From NCBI GenBank assembly GCA_008360975.2, contig CM039193.1, positions 15,118,501 to 15,182,500 on the forward strand: a stretch of DNA of 64,000 nucleotides. Reading direction: 5' to 3'. The notes below the pieces were generated by a model, which was given only the letters and a program-made list of their open reading frames with translations, made no database searches and was not told the origin of the DNA. The stretch comes from Lichenostomus cassidix (lineage: Eukaryota > Chordata > Aves > Passeriformes > Meliphagidae). Both the position numbers and the translations under genes were made by a program. Shown here in pieces: positions 48,601-60,601 of the stretch (position 1 is the first letter of the stretch; every line of letters begins with the position of its first letter).

Positions 48601-51600
48601 ACTAAAAAAATGTCTGCTGAAAAAAAACAGACTATGAAGAGGCAGAAAAGAGTTCCATAAACTTCACTCTGTGTCTTTGCAGAGATCACTGAAGTAGACT
48701 TTAGTCAGACAATTAAGTTACAAGCTTTTTATCTTATTAAATACACCTATAACATAACCAAAAAAGGTTCAGAGCACAGGAGAAGTATTTAGTTTCTAAC
48801 AGGTTCATGCTTCCTATCCATGTTATAATCAAGACATTGTCAGCACTAACACAGGGCAGAATCCAGAAATCAGAACTGGATTTTCCCTTCCTGTAACCTT
48901 GAGGAAAAATGGCTGATAGTCTCTGAGAGTCACAAGCCATGTAGTTTTGCTACATTATTTCTTATCACAATCATTAAGTACATAATGTCTGTTGAGGAAA
49001 AAAAAAATGCTGTGGAAGGAAAAGGGTGTCAAGTACCATAAAGTACAAGCATGCAGTTTGTTTCAGGACAGGAAAGGGAGGGAAAGAGAGAAAGAAAGTA
49101 GATGAGAATGGTAAAGCTTATTCCATTGAAAATGTAAACACTGCACAAAATGAAGGGTGGTTAAGTCTGGTCCGTGTACAGGGAATAGTGATCCTTTAAA
49201 AGGTTAGACCATGGTTTGTAAAGTACCAGTATCAGTTTGCATGTGTTTATGGCCTAAACCAGAAGCTAAACACTCCTGAAGTACTGGAGACCTAAGACAA
49301 TACGCCAACAGTGGCTGCTAAAGTTCCAAATGATAGAGAACAGCACTCCTGCTAGGCAGGTGTTCAACAGTACTGAAATTTGTTGCCTCTTTTTTCCAAA
49401 GAAGCACTTTGAAGAAACCACTCACAATGTTCTCTCTTTGCTCCTTTTCAAAGTAAACTTTGTTTCCCCAGGCAGTTGCTCTTTCAGGCTTTGTAGTCCT
49501 TAATTGCATTTTAGGCAGATATTCACTCTGTGATGCTCTCTGTGGTGAAACAGAACACACATCGTGACATGTTCTCGCTATATATAAAGAAATGCTGTAC
49601 TAATGTAACCCACAGATTAGTGCCTCCACAAACAGCAAGAGGCTGCTCTCTAATGCCAAGGGGAAAGATAGGAAGAGAACAGCTCTATGACTGTACAACA
49701 GAGATCTTGCAGAAAGACATTAAGCCACTTCACAGCACTCTTGAAATAGAAAATTCAGTCACAAAGAAGACAAGACATGGCTTTTAGATACTCTGAAAAC
49801 AAAAGGTATTTTTGCTTGTGCACCTAGAGCTATTTGCTATTCTACCTCCCTATCAGCTTCTCATCAAAGACTGCCTACACAAATGCTTTGATAACAATAG
49901 GATCACAGCAAGAAGAGCACTCATCATTCCAGCTCAACAGGAAACTAACGTATGATATTAAGCAGAAACTGCAGCCCAAGTTCTGCACTCTCTTTCTGGC
50001 TCAATGCTGCAACAGCTTCAGCCCAGGTACTTTTAATTCACACCTTTGGAGGAGTACAAGTCAATCCATGTTTTCAAACTGGAACTTTTGCTAATAACTT
50101 GTATTTTATGGATCTGCATTGTCAGGCCAGCATGGGCAAGTCAACAGGGAGGCATAGCCAGTAGAAAATATCTATGTATGAAAAACACCATGGTGAAATA
50201 AATTGTGGCACACAAGAATTTAGTTAATCTGAAACCCCAAAACAACTTCATTTCCTATAGAAGGATCTTGAAAAGACTACTCTGCAGAGAATAAGGAGTT
50301 AAGCCTTCATTAGTATTTCCAAAGTGGCCTTGGCAAGGGCCCTCCAGAACAGGGGTTAATCTGGCCTCTGTTAATTAGGTCTCACTATGTCATAATAAAC
50401 CATCTTCCAGAACAGAAACTGTCCCTGCCTCACAATATAATAGAGCTACAACATATCCAGTAATACAAGAAATGAAATTTTATTCACTACAAGCACTTGA
50501 GCTTTTCTCAGAATCCACTCTGACGGGTGATTTAATTCCCTTAAATATTTATCTAATATTCAAGGAGCAACGTTTTGATTCCTCAGCAGCTCTGGAGATA
50601 GTTTTCCAGCGACTGAATGAAAATACAGTGAGACTCTTCTGTGAAAAATGGAAACTGAAACAATACCATGAACCCCCAGTAAAGTTTTATGACACATTAG
50701 CAGCAAAGTCAGTTTGAGCTGGGTCATCTGTTGTGTCCATGTACAGGAGTAAAGTAATACCAGAACAACTCCAGCTGTGCTGCAGAGCAGATCAGTAAAA
50801 AGATCAAGTGTTTGTTTTGCCTTTTTATTTTGTTTGGGTTTTTTTTTAAAGAAGCACACACAGTTTTTGTGGTGTTTTCAACAGTCTGGAATAGATCAAC
50901 ACTACACAAACAACAACACATGAATGGCTGCTGAACTGAGGGGAGGACAAGCTAGTGAACTGTCAGGGCAGGTCTGCCAACCAAGCCAGTAGCTCAGGAA
51001 ATAACTCTATTCTTCTCAGCAAAAACTGGCATTACTACATGAAAGGCATAACCTAGATGATAATACTGTTCAAAATTATGGACATTAAATGTTGTCTCAC
51101 CCAACATTTCCACAGCTGTAACAGGGAGCATAAGTCTTTCCTTCTAGTTCACAGAGAAGACTCTGGGAACTGGAATGGATTCTGGAGGCATGACATCCTA
51201 GGTCTTACAAAAGAAAGAAAGGGGGTTTTTATTGTCAGTTTTTAACAGGTAAAACCCCTTTCCAGCTGAGATTTTCTCATCTCTACTGCACACCATTCAC
51301 AACATGTAGAAATCTGATTTAAGGGGGTAAGAAGAAAAACTACAGCACAAAAAAATACCTCATTTTATAACAAATCTCATGATCTCTGCTGCCCAAGTTT
51401 GCAGCCTCACCTGCTCAGAAGGTACAGAACTCACTATATCACATTTGATTTTGTGAAAGTCAATATTCTCAGCAGAGAGTGGGATAAAAAGCACCAACTC
51501 ATCCCCACACTCTCACTAGATGTCTGAAAATGACAGGCTCCATCTTACTCACTAACACCAGCCCCTGTGAATTTGGTATTATGGAAAGTTACCAACACTC

Positions 51601-54600
51601 CAGTGATTTCTTAATTCCTAGCTTTAAAATGCCCAAACTAACCATTTCACTAATTGTGTGGTCTGAGGGCCAAAAGACATAATGCTTTCCCCTCGGTTTT
51701 GTTTCTATCTCCATGTCTCCAGCTAATAGTGTTGTTGAATGTGGTTAGTGACAATGGCACTTTATCTCAGAAAACTGTAATTTAAAAGCACAGTTGGGTT
51801 TTTCATGCTCTTCCCTCCTCTAGGGATGGATTTCTGTGGAGAGCAGAACTGAAAACTGCTTTCATTTTGTTACTCAGAAAGGTTAGGGCCAAGGGAAAGC
51901 TTATGACACTCGAGTAAAGACATTAATTTCTCTGCAAGTTTGGCTTTGGTTCTATGTTTGTGTGTGTGCCCCTCAGGTGGGGCTAATCTCTATCCCTTCT
52001 TTACTCTACATACCTGTATTGGTAATTTTCAGTCTTGCCCTGCTCATATTTTGACAGCGAGCAGCTGCATTTTCACAAAAATATCTCTCCAAAGAGATAC
52101 AGGGAAGACAAGACAGTACCATGAAGCCAAAAGATAATGATAGCACAGAAATCTCTCTTCTTGGAATCGTGAGGTACAGGCCTTCAGCAGAAAGACAGGG
52201 GAAGGCTTCCTTTCACCTACTGAGAACAAGAGGAGTTTCAAATGCTTTAAGCTACTTTAGAACAAAAGAAAAGCTAAGAGCAAGAGAAATTCTCTCATCC
52301 AGACTTAAGCTGTCAGAATGGAAATGAAGAGAAGAAATCAAAGAAAAAATAATCTGTGATAACATCATATGACTCACAAGCTTTAACAAACTCCCTTCAG
52401 AAATACTGTTAGGCAGAGTAAAAGCTCCCTTGTCTTCCTCTTTTCCATTTACACATCCCAAGATTTGCTGTGAAAGGAAACACCAATATTTTCTTCCAAA
52501 TCTTTAGGGAGAAACAGCTTCGTGTTTTTGCAGCTGCACTTGCCAGAACGCTGTTCCCACCAGTCCCTTGGCTCTTTCCTCAAATGTCCCATAGTTCAGA
52601 TTCCTTTAAGGGTAACTGTCAAATCCTCATATTAGTCCCCATGACACAGAGAGATAATCCCTGTCTTAAAAGACTTCAAATGATTATCCCATTTTGCAGT
52701 TGATACAGCTCCTGCTACATAACACTGCCAAAAAGAACCCAACACAGCACAGTGACCAAGTCAAAAACAATTTTTTTCTGATTTTTTTCCTATTTCAAGA
52801 CCCAGAAATTGTTAAAGACACACACAATCTGTTCGAAGCAGCAGTTGGGCACATGTGCCTTAAATTTAGAAGTTGGACACCTGGATCTGTGCTGGGGGTT
52901 TTTAGAACCTCGTTCACAAAGCAGAGAGCATCAGAACAAGACTCAGCACCTGAGAACATTTCCCTTTGTTCTCCTTGGCAATATTAGCATGCTTGTCCTG
53001 TCAGGGCTCACAGAACAGCCTGGCAGTGCTCACCCCAGAAGATTGTATCTCATTAGAGAGAGCAGAAAGACAAAACAGCCCTGTGGGCCAGGTATGTTCT
53101 CCATGTCTTCTGCTTGACTCTGCCCACATAAGCAATCAAGTCTAGTAAAAGGTTACGAATACGAACACAATGGGCAGAATTTAAAGGTGGGAGTAGGAAT
53201 ATTACAAGATGACGGCAAGTAAGACACACATCTACTTCAGTTCTTTCCCCTTGCAGCTACTCCCAAATTAAACAACTATGAAAAATAATACCTGCAATAC
53301 CTATGAAATTCTACCCCTGCTCATGAAGTTAATAAGGGTTAATCTCTAATACCTGCCTAACACACTTACACCTGTACTTTGACATCTAAAAAAGACTTGT
53401 TTATTGTGCTGACCTACACTGTATATAGGTTTGAGAAAAGTAATTACTATTTTTCAGCAATTAGGACTACACACAATAATACAATGCAAAGAACAATAAT
53501 GTTCTTCATCACAGATCCGTTCTGTTGCAAATAAAAACCAGTTGGAAACAGTCTACAGGTTGTGCAGAAGCCTTTAAGAAACTCTCACTGGCTAACACCT
53601 ACATCAGAAGTAACAACTTAAAAGTCAAAATAGCCTTGGTTGCCTCTGCAGCATTGACCTGCACATGGATGTGGTTCAGTGCACAGGATGTACTGGCAAC
53701 CTCAAAGCAGGTGTATTCCAGACAGGAATACTGTTCCTAAGGCAGAGAACTTCCCTCAGTTCCCTTTCACAGGTACTGCAATCAAAATAGTGCACTCAGT
53801 ACTTATAGCCCCACAAAGCACTCCACAGGGTTTAGTCATCAGTGCGTGAGGATGGACACACCCCTCAAGGCTAAAAATGAAAAACTGCTCAGGACTCCTG
53901 ACCTGGATCTGGTGAGTGATATACCTATTCTCCATCAGCAGAGACATTTTTTATCTCCAGGTTTCCCTGCAGTTATTTACCCAGTGACATCTGAGCCCTC
54001 CTTAAAACATGCCTTGAGCAGAGCTAATGATTTTATGATTAATCTGCATAATCCTTGACTCAAAACAACTCATCAACTGTTGACAAGGGCAGTTGACAAA
54101 ACTGCTTTCCCAGCCCCTCCAACACACAGCAAGTCACGCAAAGTAAATTCTTAGGAGGCAGTAGAGCAAGGTCATTTAAGCCTTTTGTATCACTTAATTC
54201 CAAGTATATGTATATTCATCCAGCCAAAACAGCAGAAAATACCTTTGCTTCCTTCAAAAAGAAAGTGAAACAAGCAAGTGATCTTTGCTTTAAATAAATG
54301 GCAGCAGGTGATATACCTTGCAAAATATACCAAAATTAAACTTCAAATGGTAATGAATCCTGAATTTTATATGGAATCATTTACCACACCAGATCTTAGC
54401 AGAAGCAAAAGGCTTTGAAAAAACAAAAAATCACCACAAACTAAAAATCCCACTTGGTGGAGTCCCTCAACCCATTTTTAAGCTTTTCCATAAAGCTCAC
54501 GTGGGACTTGTCAGCTTGTTGCCAGCACAGACTGCATTAATCTGAGCTTTTCACTGTTCTTTGAAAGGGTACACCAAGATAAGATTTCCAAGAAATCACA

Positions 54601-55070
54601 GCTGGTGTGTTCACAAATGAACAGCCAAAGCATGTATGAAGAGAAAGATTCCTTTTAATCCCCTCCATGATACCTATTTCCTTCTCTGTTAGCGAAAAAC
54701 ACAGAACACAGAGCTCAGCTTTTGTAAAAATTTACACACTATGCCTAAAACTGATGGTATCAAAAGCTCCACCACTTAGCTGCAATTAACTATGATTTCA
54801 ACCACCCAAAATCATCCTTAGGATAAGTGCTCCACATCCTGTTTTGATTGCCTCACCTGCTTCTGTTTCTGTGCCCATGGATGAAGAACATTAAAGAGCA
54901 GCATGGGGAGAAGGAAGAAAGAAAAACCTAAAACAAATTACAAATAAGAAAACAGATTCATCACCTATTTCCCTAGAAAATTCACATTTTTCTTTTGCTT
55001 CTCATGCTGTATAAAAAGACTAAAGTAGAATCAAAGAAAGCAGCATGTAATTTGCAGCAGCTGTATTAGC

Positions 55071-55089
55071 AAAAAAAAAAAAAAAAAAA
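55071..55089 (+). repeat. Poly-A run (19)
   Basis: Nineteen consecutive A, the longest homopolymer I noted in the window. No recognisable retrocopy lies upstream. Confidence 0.85.
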
Positions 55090-58000
55090 CCACCTTATTT
55101 CTAAGCACTTCTCTTTACCAAACTACTACTTCCACACAGTGGTACTGCAGAACAGTTTTAAACCAGGAAAATAGAATGGAAAAGTAGCCAATACAGCTAA
55201 GAATTGCCCCAAAACCACTCAATTATTTTCCTAGGCACTGCTTTCTTCAAGAGTATCTTTGCAGAAGTCCCCAAGATAAAGAGGTCTGTGTTTAACTTCT
55301 CTTGTACAAGATTTTGGATAGGGTGAGACAACACTAGAAAGGCACATAATTGGCATCCTAAATACATTTTCTGGCAACTCACCCCGAATGGAAAGAGAAA
55401 CAGAGTAAGAATATAAATGGGCAAAGCCCATTCCCTTCTGGGGATTAGTTCTAATTTTATTTCTAAATGGCCCAACTGCTTAACTATGTGAATTTGTATT
55501 TTTACTGCTGACAGATGAAGCTGACATCACTTACAAAGAAGGCTTGAGAATCCACTTTTAGATATTTATTTTCATAAACTATTTAGCCAGAAGGTCATCA
55601 CACTGAATTTGCAACTGTGGAGAAAAATCCAGACAACATTTCATTTTGAATCCCTTTCTAGCCTGCACATACCTAAATACCTTTTATAAAAATTCTTTCA
55701 TTTTTTACCAAATGTATTCTTGCTATTTAACCCTGATACACACATCTAAATTTCAGTTGCCATCCAAGAAAAACGAATTTTTATTCAGCAGTGAACTCTC
55801 TTTGAACTCAAAATGCCCAGAAAGGTTTTCTGGCCATTGCTCCACACGGAGTAGTGTCAAAAGGGCACAGACTTAAAGAATCTTTCCCCACAAGGTGTGT
55901 CCCTTCCCGGGCTGTCATCTGACAGACACATGAAAAACACCCAGTGACCACAGAAGAGAATAGCTTAAGGGACAAAGGTGACAGCTGTACAAACATATGT
56001 TCAATGCCAGGTTTATGCAGGGCAGTGAAATGCTTGGTTCTTAACCTTCTGAGGCCATCATATATGAAGTCCCCCCAACTGTTTCCAAGAAAAATTGAAG
56101 GCATAAAGCTCCAAAATGTGACTTCACCAGAAAGTCAAACATCTTATAAAATGAACAAGCCAGGTTTTGCCTGTAGCAAATTTTACAGAAACCCCTTGAC
56201 ACTGCCTGAAAGGCTGGTTTGGTTTTGCTTTCTGAGTTTCTACCTCTTGGCTCTTGCTTGAGAATGCTTGGGCAGATCTCAGTTTTAGCCTTCAAATTAC
56301 AAAGTGTCCGTGGTGTGTTTGACACAGCTCCAGGACAACGATGTCACACAGACTGCCCTGAGCTGCACAACGTCCTGGCACTGTCCTCTGCCAGGACACA
56401 GCCTGCCACTTCTCTCCTACAGGGATTCAGAGCACAGAAAACAGGAAAGATGTAACCTCCAAGGGTGAAGCTTTGTCTGGTGTACAAGGGAAAAGAAATT
56501 TATTACAATAACCAGAAGAAATTAATCCAGTGCAGAAATGGGAACTCCCTTCAATGCCTGGCTCCTCCGACAATAAAGAAATAGCTGAGGAGAAACAGGT
56601 GAAGCCAAAAAAGACCCTAATTTCCTTGTTCATCAGTGATACCTGTTAACATTTGGCCAACAGCAAGATTAATTTGGAAGCCAGTTGCTTAAAAGGATCT
56701 GCAAATAAGAGGAGGGATTTTTCACCCATCTGAACAGAAACCAACATCATCCTCCTTTACTTACTTTACCTTAAAGAGCTTCAGGTTGTCTGTGAACTCA
56801 ACTACAGGAGTCAACACAACTGAAGCAAAATCTCCTGCTGCCTTTCACTGAAACTAGACCAGGACAATTCACAGGTATTCAGTCAATTTTACTGCAGCTG
56901 ATGCAAATAACAAGGATATACAGCAGAAGACAGGATCAGCACTCTATGGCTCTACTACTAAGTTTTCCTGATGTTTTAAGCAGTGCAATTCATTTATTCA
57001 GGAAAACCATGTAGATTTGAACAGAAAACAAGGTACACAGCTGAGGTGGTCAGGCATCCCTTAATGAAATACCAAGTAAGAATTTTAACCTGATGTGAGA
57101 AAAACCTTTTCTGTCTGAATGGTGGCACTGGTGCCACTTTCCAGGCCACTAGTGAGGGTCACTGCAGCACACTTGGGGTATCAACTACAGCCCAAACCAG
57201 CCAGCAGCAGTGCCAAGAAAACAAATACTTTCTTGTATGGTGAAAGGGAAGCACTGGCATAAGTAAGTCTCACAAGAGACCCAAGAAGTTTGAATTACAA
57301 AGACGTAGGGGTTCTGCCAGCTTTTGTTCAGGCACAAGGACATGCCTGCATGGCCAGAGCATTCTGGAGAAAGTGAGCAGCTGAGCAGGCAGTGGGAAGA
57401 GAAACACTGCAGGTATGAAGCTGTTCCACATGCAGCACAGCTGCTGCCCAGTGTGAGCATTCACTTGCACAATTTGTTACTCACCTCAGAGCAGGTCTCT
57501 AAATATTCCTCTTTTAGGAATGTGCTCCTTTAAATGTGGCATAACTGTTTCTCAGGTGAGAGGAGGCTTTAAAAGTTGCAAGGCTTAACATTTGGCAAAC
57601 CGTCCAGATTTCTCAGCTGAAGGCACAAGCAAAATTTAAATACCAACTTACCTGATACTAACAGGTGTTTTCCTGTAGTTGTCACATTGCTTGTATTGCT
57701 CCTGAGTCATAGTATGAAAATCCCTTACCAGAAGAATCAGGTCAATAGGAGTATCCACATGAAACCAGGAACATTAACAAAAAAGTTACACCTGAGTCAG
57801 CATCAATCAGACTGAATCACTGTCAGACAAACAAGGAAGTTAGGAAACCCTCTCTGACAGGTATTTTGTTTGGGAATTTCCTCTTACATATAACTTGAGA
57901 TATTTTTAAAACAGCTTTTGTTGTAAAAGCTGACTAAAGGAACAATGATGGGAAATCAAATATTCCTCAAAGTTAAGTATTACATTAATAGCATTAAGTG

Positions 58001-60504
58001 ACAGTGTCCTCTAAATCCAGTCTCTTGACTGTTGACATATTTAGTGATAAATTACTTTCACAATTATTTATTTGATACATAACTGCATTTATGAACATAC
58101 ATGGCTAAGACAGTTTGCCCAGTATGCACATTATAATATTATTTGTGTGTTCACATTAAAGCACTCTCAAGTTTTTGCAAATAAAAAAAAAATTACTCTG
58201 CTGATAAAGAAAACATAAATGCAGACAATATAAATTAAACTGCTCAAGGTATATTGACTTGCACCTTAAAAGGTTTTCAATGCACTTGGAGGAAGACATG
58301 GGGTCTATTTCACTCCTGGTGTAGAGGACAGTTCGTGGCCCTTGTTGCAGAAAACATAGTAGTGTAGGAGAGTATTGAAGCTGGAGACAGAAGGATTCAC
58401 CCCAGTGAAACCACGAGAAAGGAAAATCAGGACAGTAACACTGCTCAGTTAGCTGTAAGGAATGCTAGCATATAAACCTGCATTATATTTTACACTGTTT
58501 ACTATGAAAGCATCAGAGGACTCTAATCCAAATTACCGTGACTATGTCTTCGCTTTAGTTGATGCTCACGCTTATCCTCTACATATTAGACTGAAATACA
58601 TGGTTTTATCTTCACTCAGTGGTTCATCCCTTTGGCTCAGCACTCAACCTCTTTACAGCCAAGGTGGTTTTTAAAAGCAGTTGCTCTGCATTGTTGAAAT
58701 CAAAGGATGGAACTGTCATAACATCAGTAAAACTCCTCCACACCTTCAGCTCCTTAAATCTACAGCTTTATCTCTGGTAACCCACTGCACTGTAGAGCTC
58801 TAGTTCTACACATTAGGAAACCTCCATTTGGTCATGACATTTTGCTACTAAGTTTTTATGGCAATAATTAAAATTAATTTTCAATGCCACTGTGTTAGTT
58901 TCAGTAAAATTAAATATTTCTAATCAAATACTTTAATCCCTCTGGAAAAAGTGTGTCCATGCACTGGAAGAGAAGGAAATACAAAGTTTTCCATGACAAT
59001 TTAGCCAGATGGAACACAGAAAATACAGTTATGAATTTTAATGTGACTGAAGTTCACGGGGCATTCATGCCAACCCTAAACACAAGAGGGAAAGAATAAT
59101 CAATTTCTCTACAGACTTCTGCTTCAACAGGATATAGAAACCAGATGAAAACATTGCTTTTTATAATCACTGGGCTAATCAAACATTTCTGGCAGACTCT
59201 GTAGCAAGTAAAGGACTATAAAAGAATATTTTTGTCTTCTTTGAAAAGTGTATGAGTGAGAAGAAATGAGATTTTTAGTGACTCATTAGGTATTTGTATA
59301 ACATTAAGTAAATTTTGTCTAGGCAACACTTAGGAAAAAGAAAGCTTTTGTTATTCCAAACCTTTATCTTTTAAATGGAAGTATGAGAAATACCCATCGT
59401 TCACACTCAATTTATTCTTGAAGAATCCCAGAGCTGCACTTTCAGTACTAAGGGGCCTAAAGTAAGCAAATGGACAGATTACAGGTAATGAAAAGGAAAA
59501 AAAGGAATCTCTTACTTCCTCATAAAAGCCTTTCCGTGTAAAAGACCCAATGATTTGCATCAGTGATGTCCAGGCCTGTGATGTTACTGCAGAATATTCT
59601 GAGTTTTAAATTTTTTTCCCTTGAAAGAAATTACTTCCTTGCCTGGAAGAAGCAATTTAAATATTCAGCCAGCAAAATCCATTAAAGAAGAACCATAAAG
59701 GTACTCTCAGACCATTCTGGCTTGAACTGGATTTTCTCTGCCCTAGTCTACAGATTTATTCCAAATCTCTCTCTAAAACCTTATGAAGATACTGATGTAA
59801 ATCAACTTTACTTCTCACTTGCCTCCCTCACCCATTATGGTCAATCATCTGTTCCCTTATCAAAGGGCATCCTTCCCTTTTTATTTGTGTGAGCCTCTTC
59901 CAAAGAGATTTTCATCTCAAATTCCAGAAGTTGTAACATTAACATGCCCACTCCATACCACTCATTATCTTCATTACTCAGCCAAACATTCTACTTTCCT
60001 GCCCCCTTACAGTTGTCACATCTTTTCAAGTCACAGGATTTCAATTTACGAAAGATTGGGTGAAAAGGGCTCCTTTCAGGCACAACTACAGGAAAGAACA
60101 CAAACAACAGCAGATTTTTTTCTTCCCAAAAACTTAGGTGTCAAATTCAAATGATCACGTGAGAATGTCACAAGAAGTTTCTAGCTAACACAATTGCAGG
60201 ATAAAAGTTGACCCAAACACACTCCAAAGATTCAGAAAATAAAGAAGTCCCTACTTTTCATGCTTTTTCTTAGGTAATTTTGTTTTAGTCTTGATTTTTA
60301 ATAATTTGAACAGTAAAATTATCAGTTGTGATACCGTGCCTGTTTCAAGCAGAACTTTCAGTCCGTTGGCAATAGCCAAATACCTCACAGAAGAATCACA
60401 TCATAAAAATAAGACCTGTCACACATCTGTAAAGGCTCACTAAATTATAATGTAACATCATTAAACATCCTGATTTTTTTCCTCTTTGCTATTACAAATG
60501 TGAA

Positions 60505-60601
60505 TTTGTTTTTGTTGCTGTTAGGGTTTTTGTTGGTTCTTTTTGGTTGGTTGATTTTTTGGGGGGTTTTTTGTTTGTTTTTTGTTTTGAGGGGTTTTTT
60601 T
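60505..60601 (+). repeat. T/G-rich low-complexity tract
   Basis: Almost pure T and G for ~100 bases, with a G6 run and several GG/GGGG groups separated by T runs. It is the reverse-complement type of the A/C tract at 13041-13140. Confidence 0.85.
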
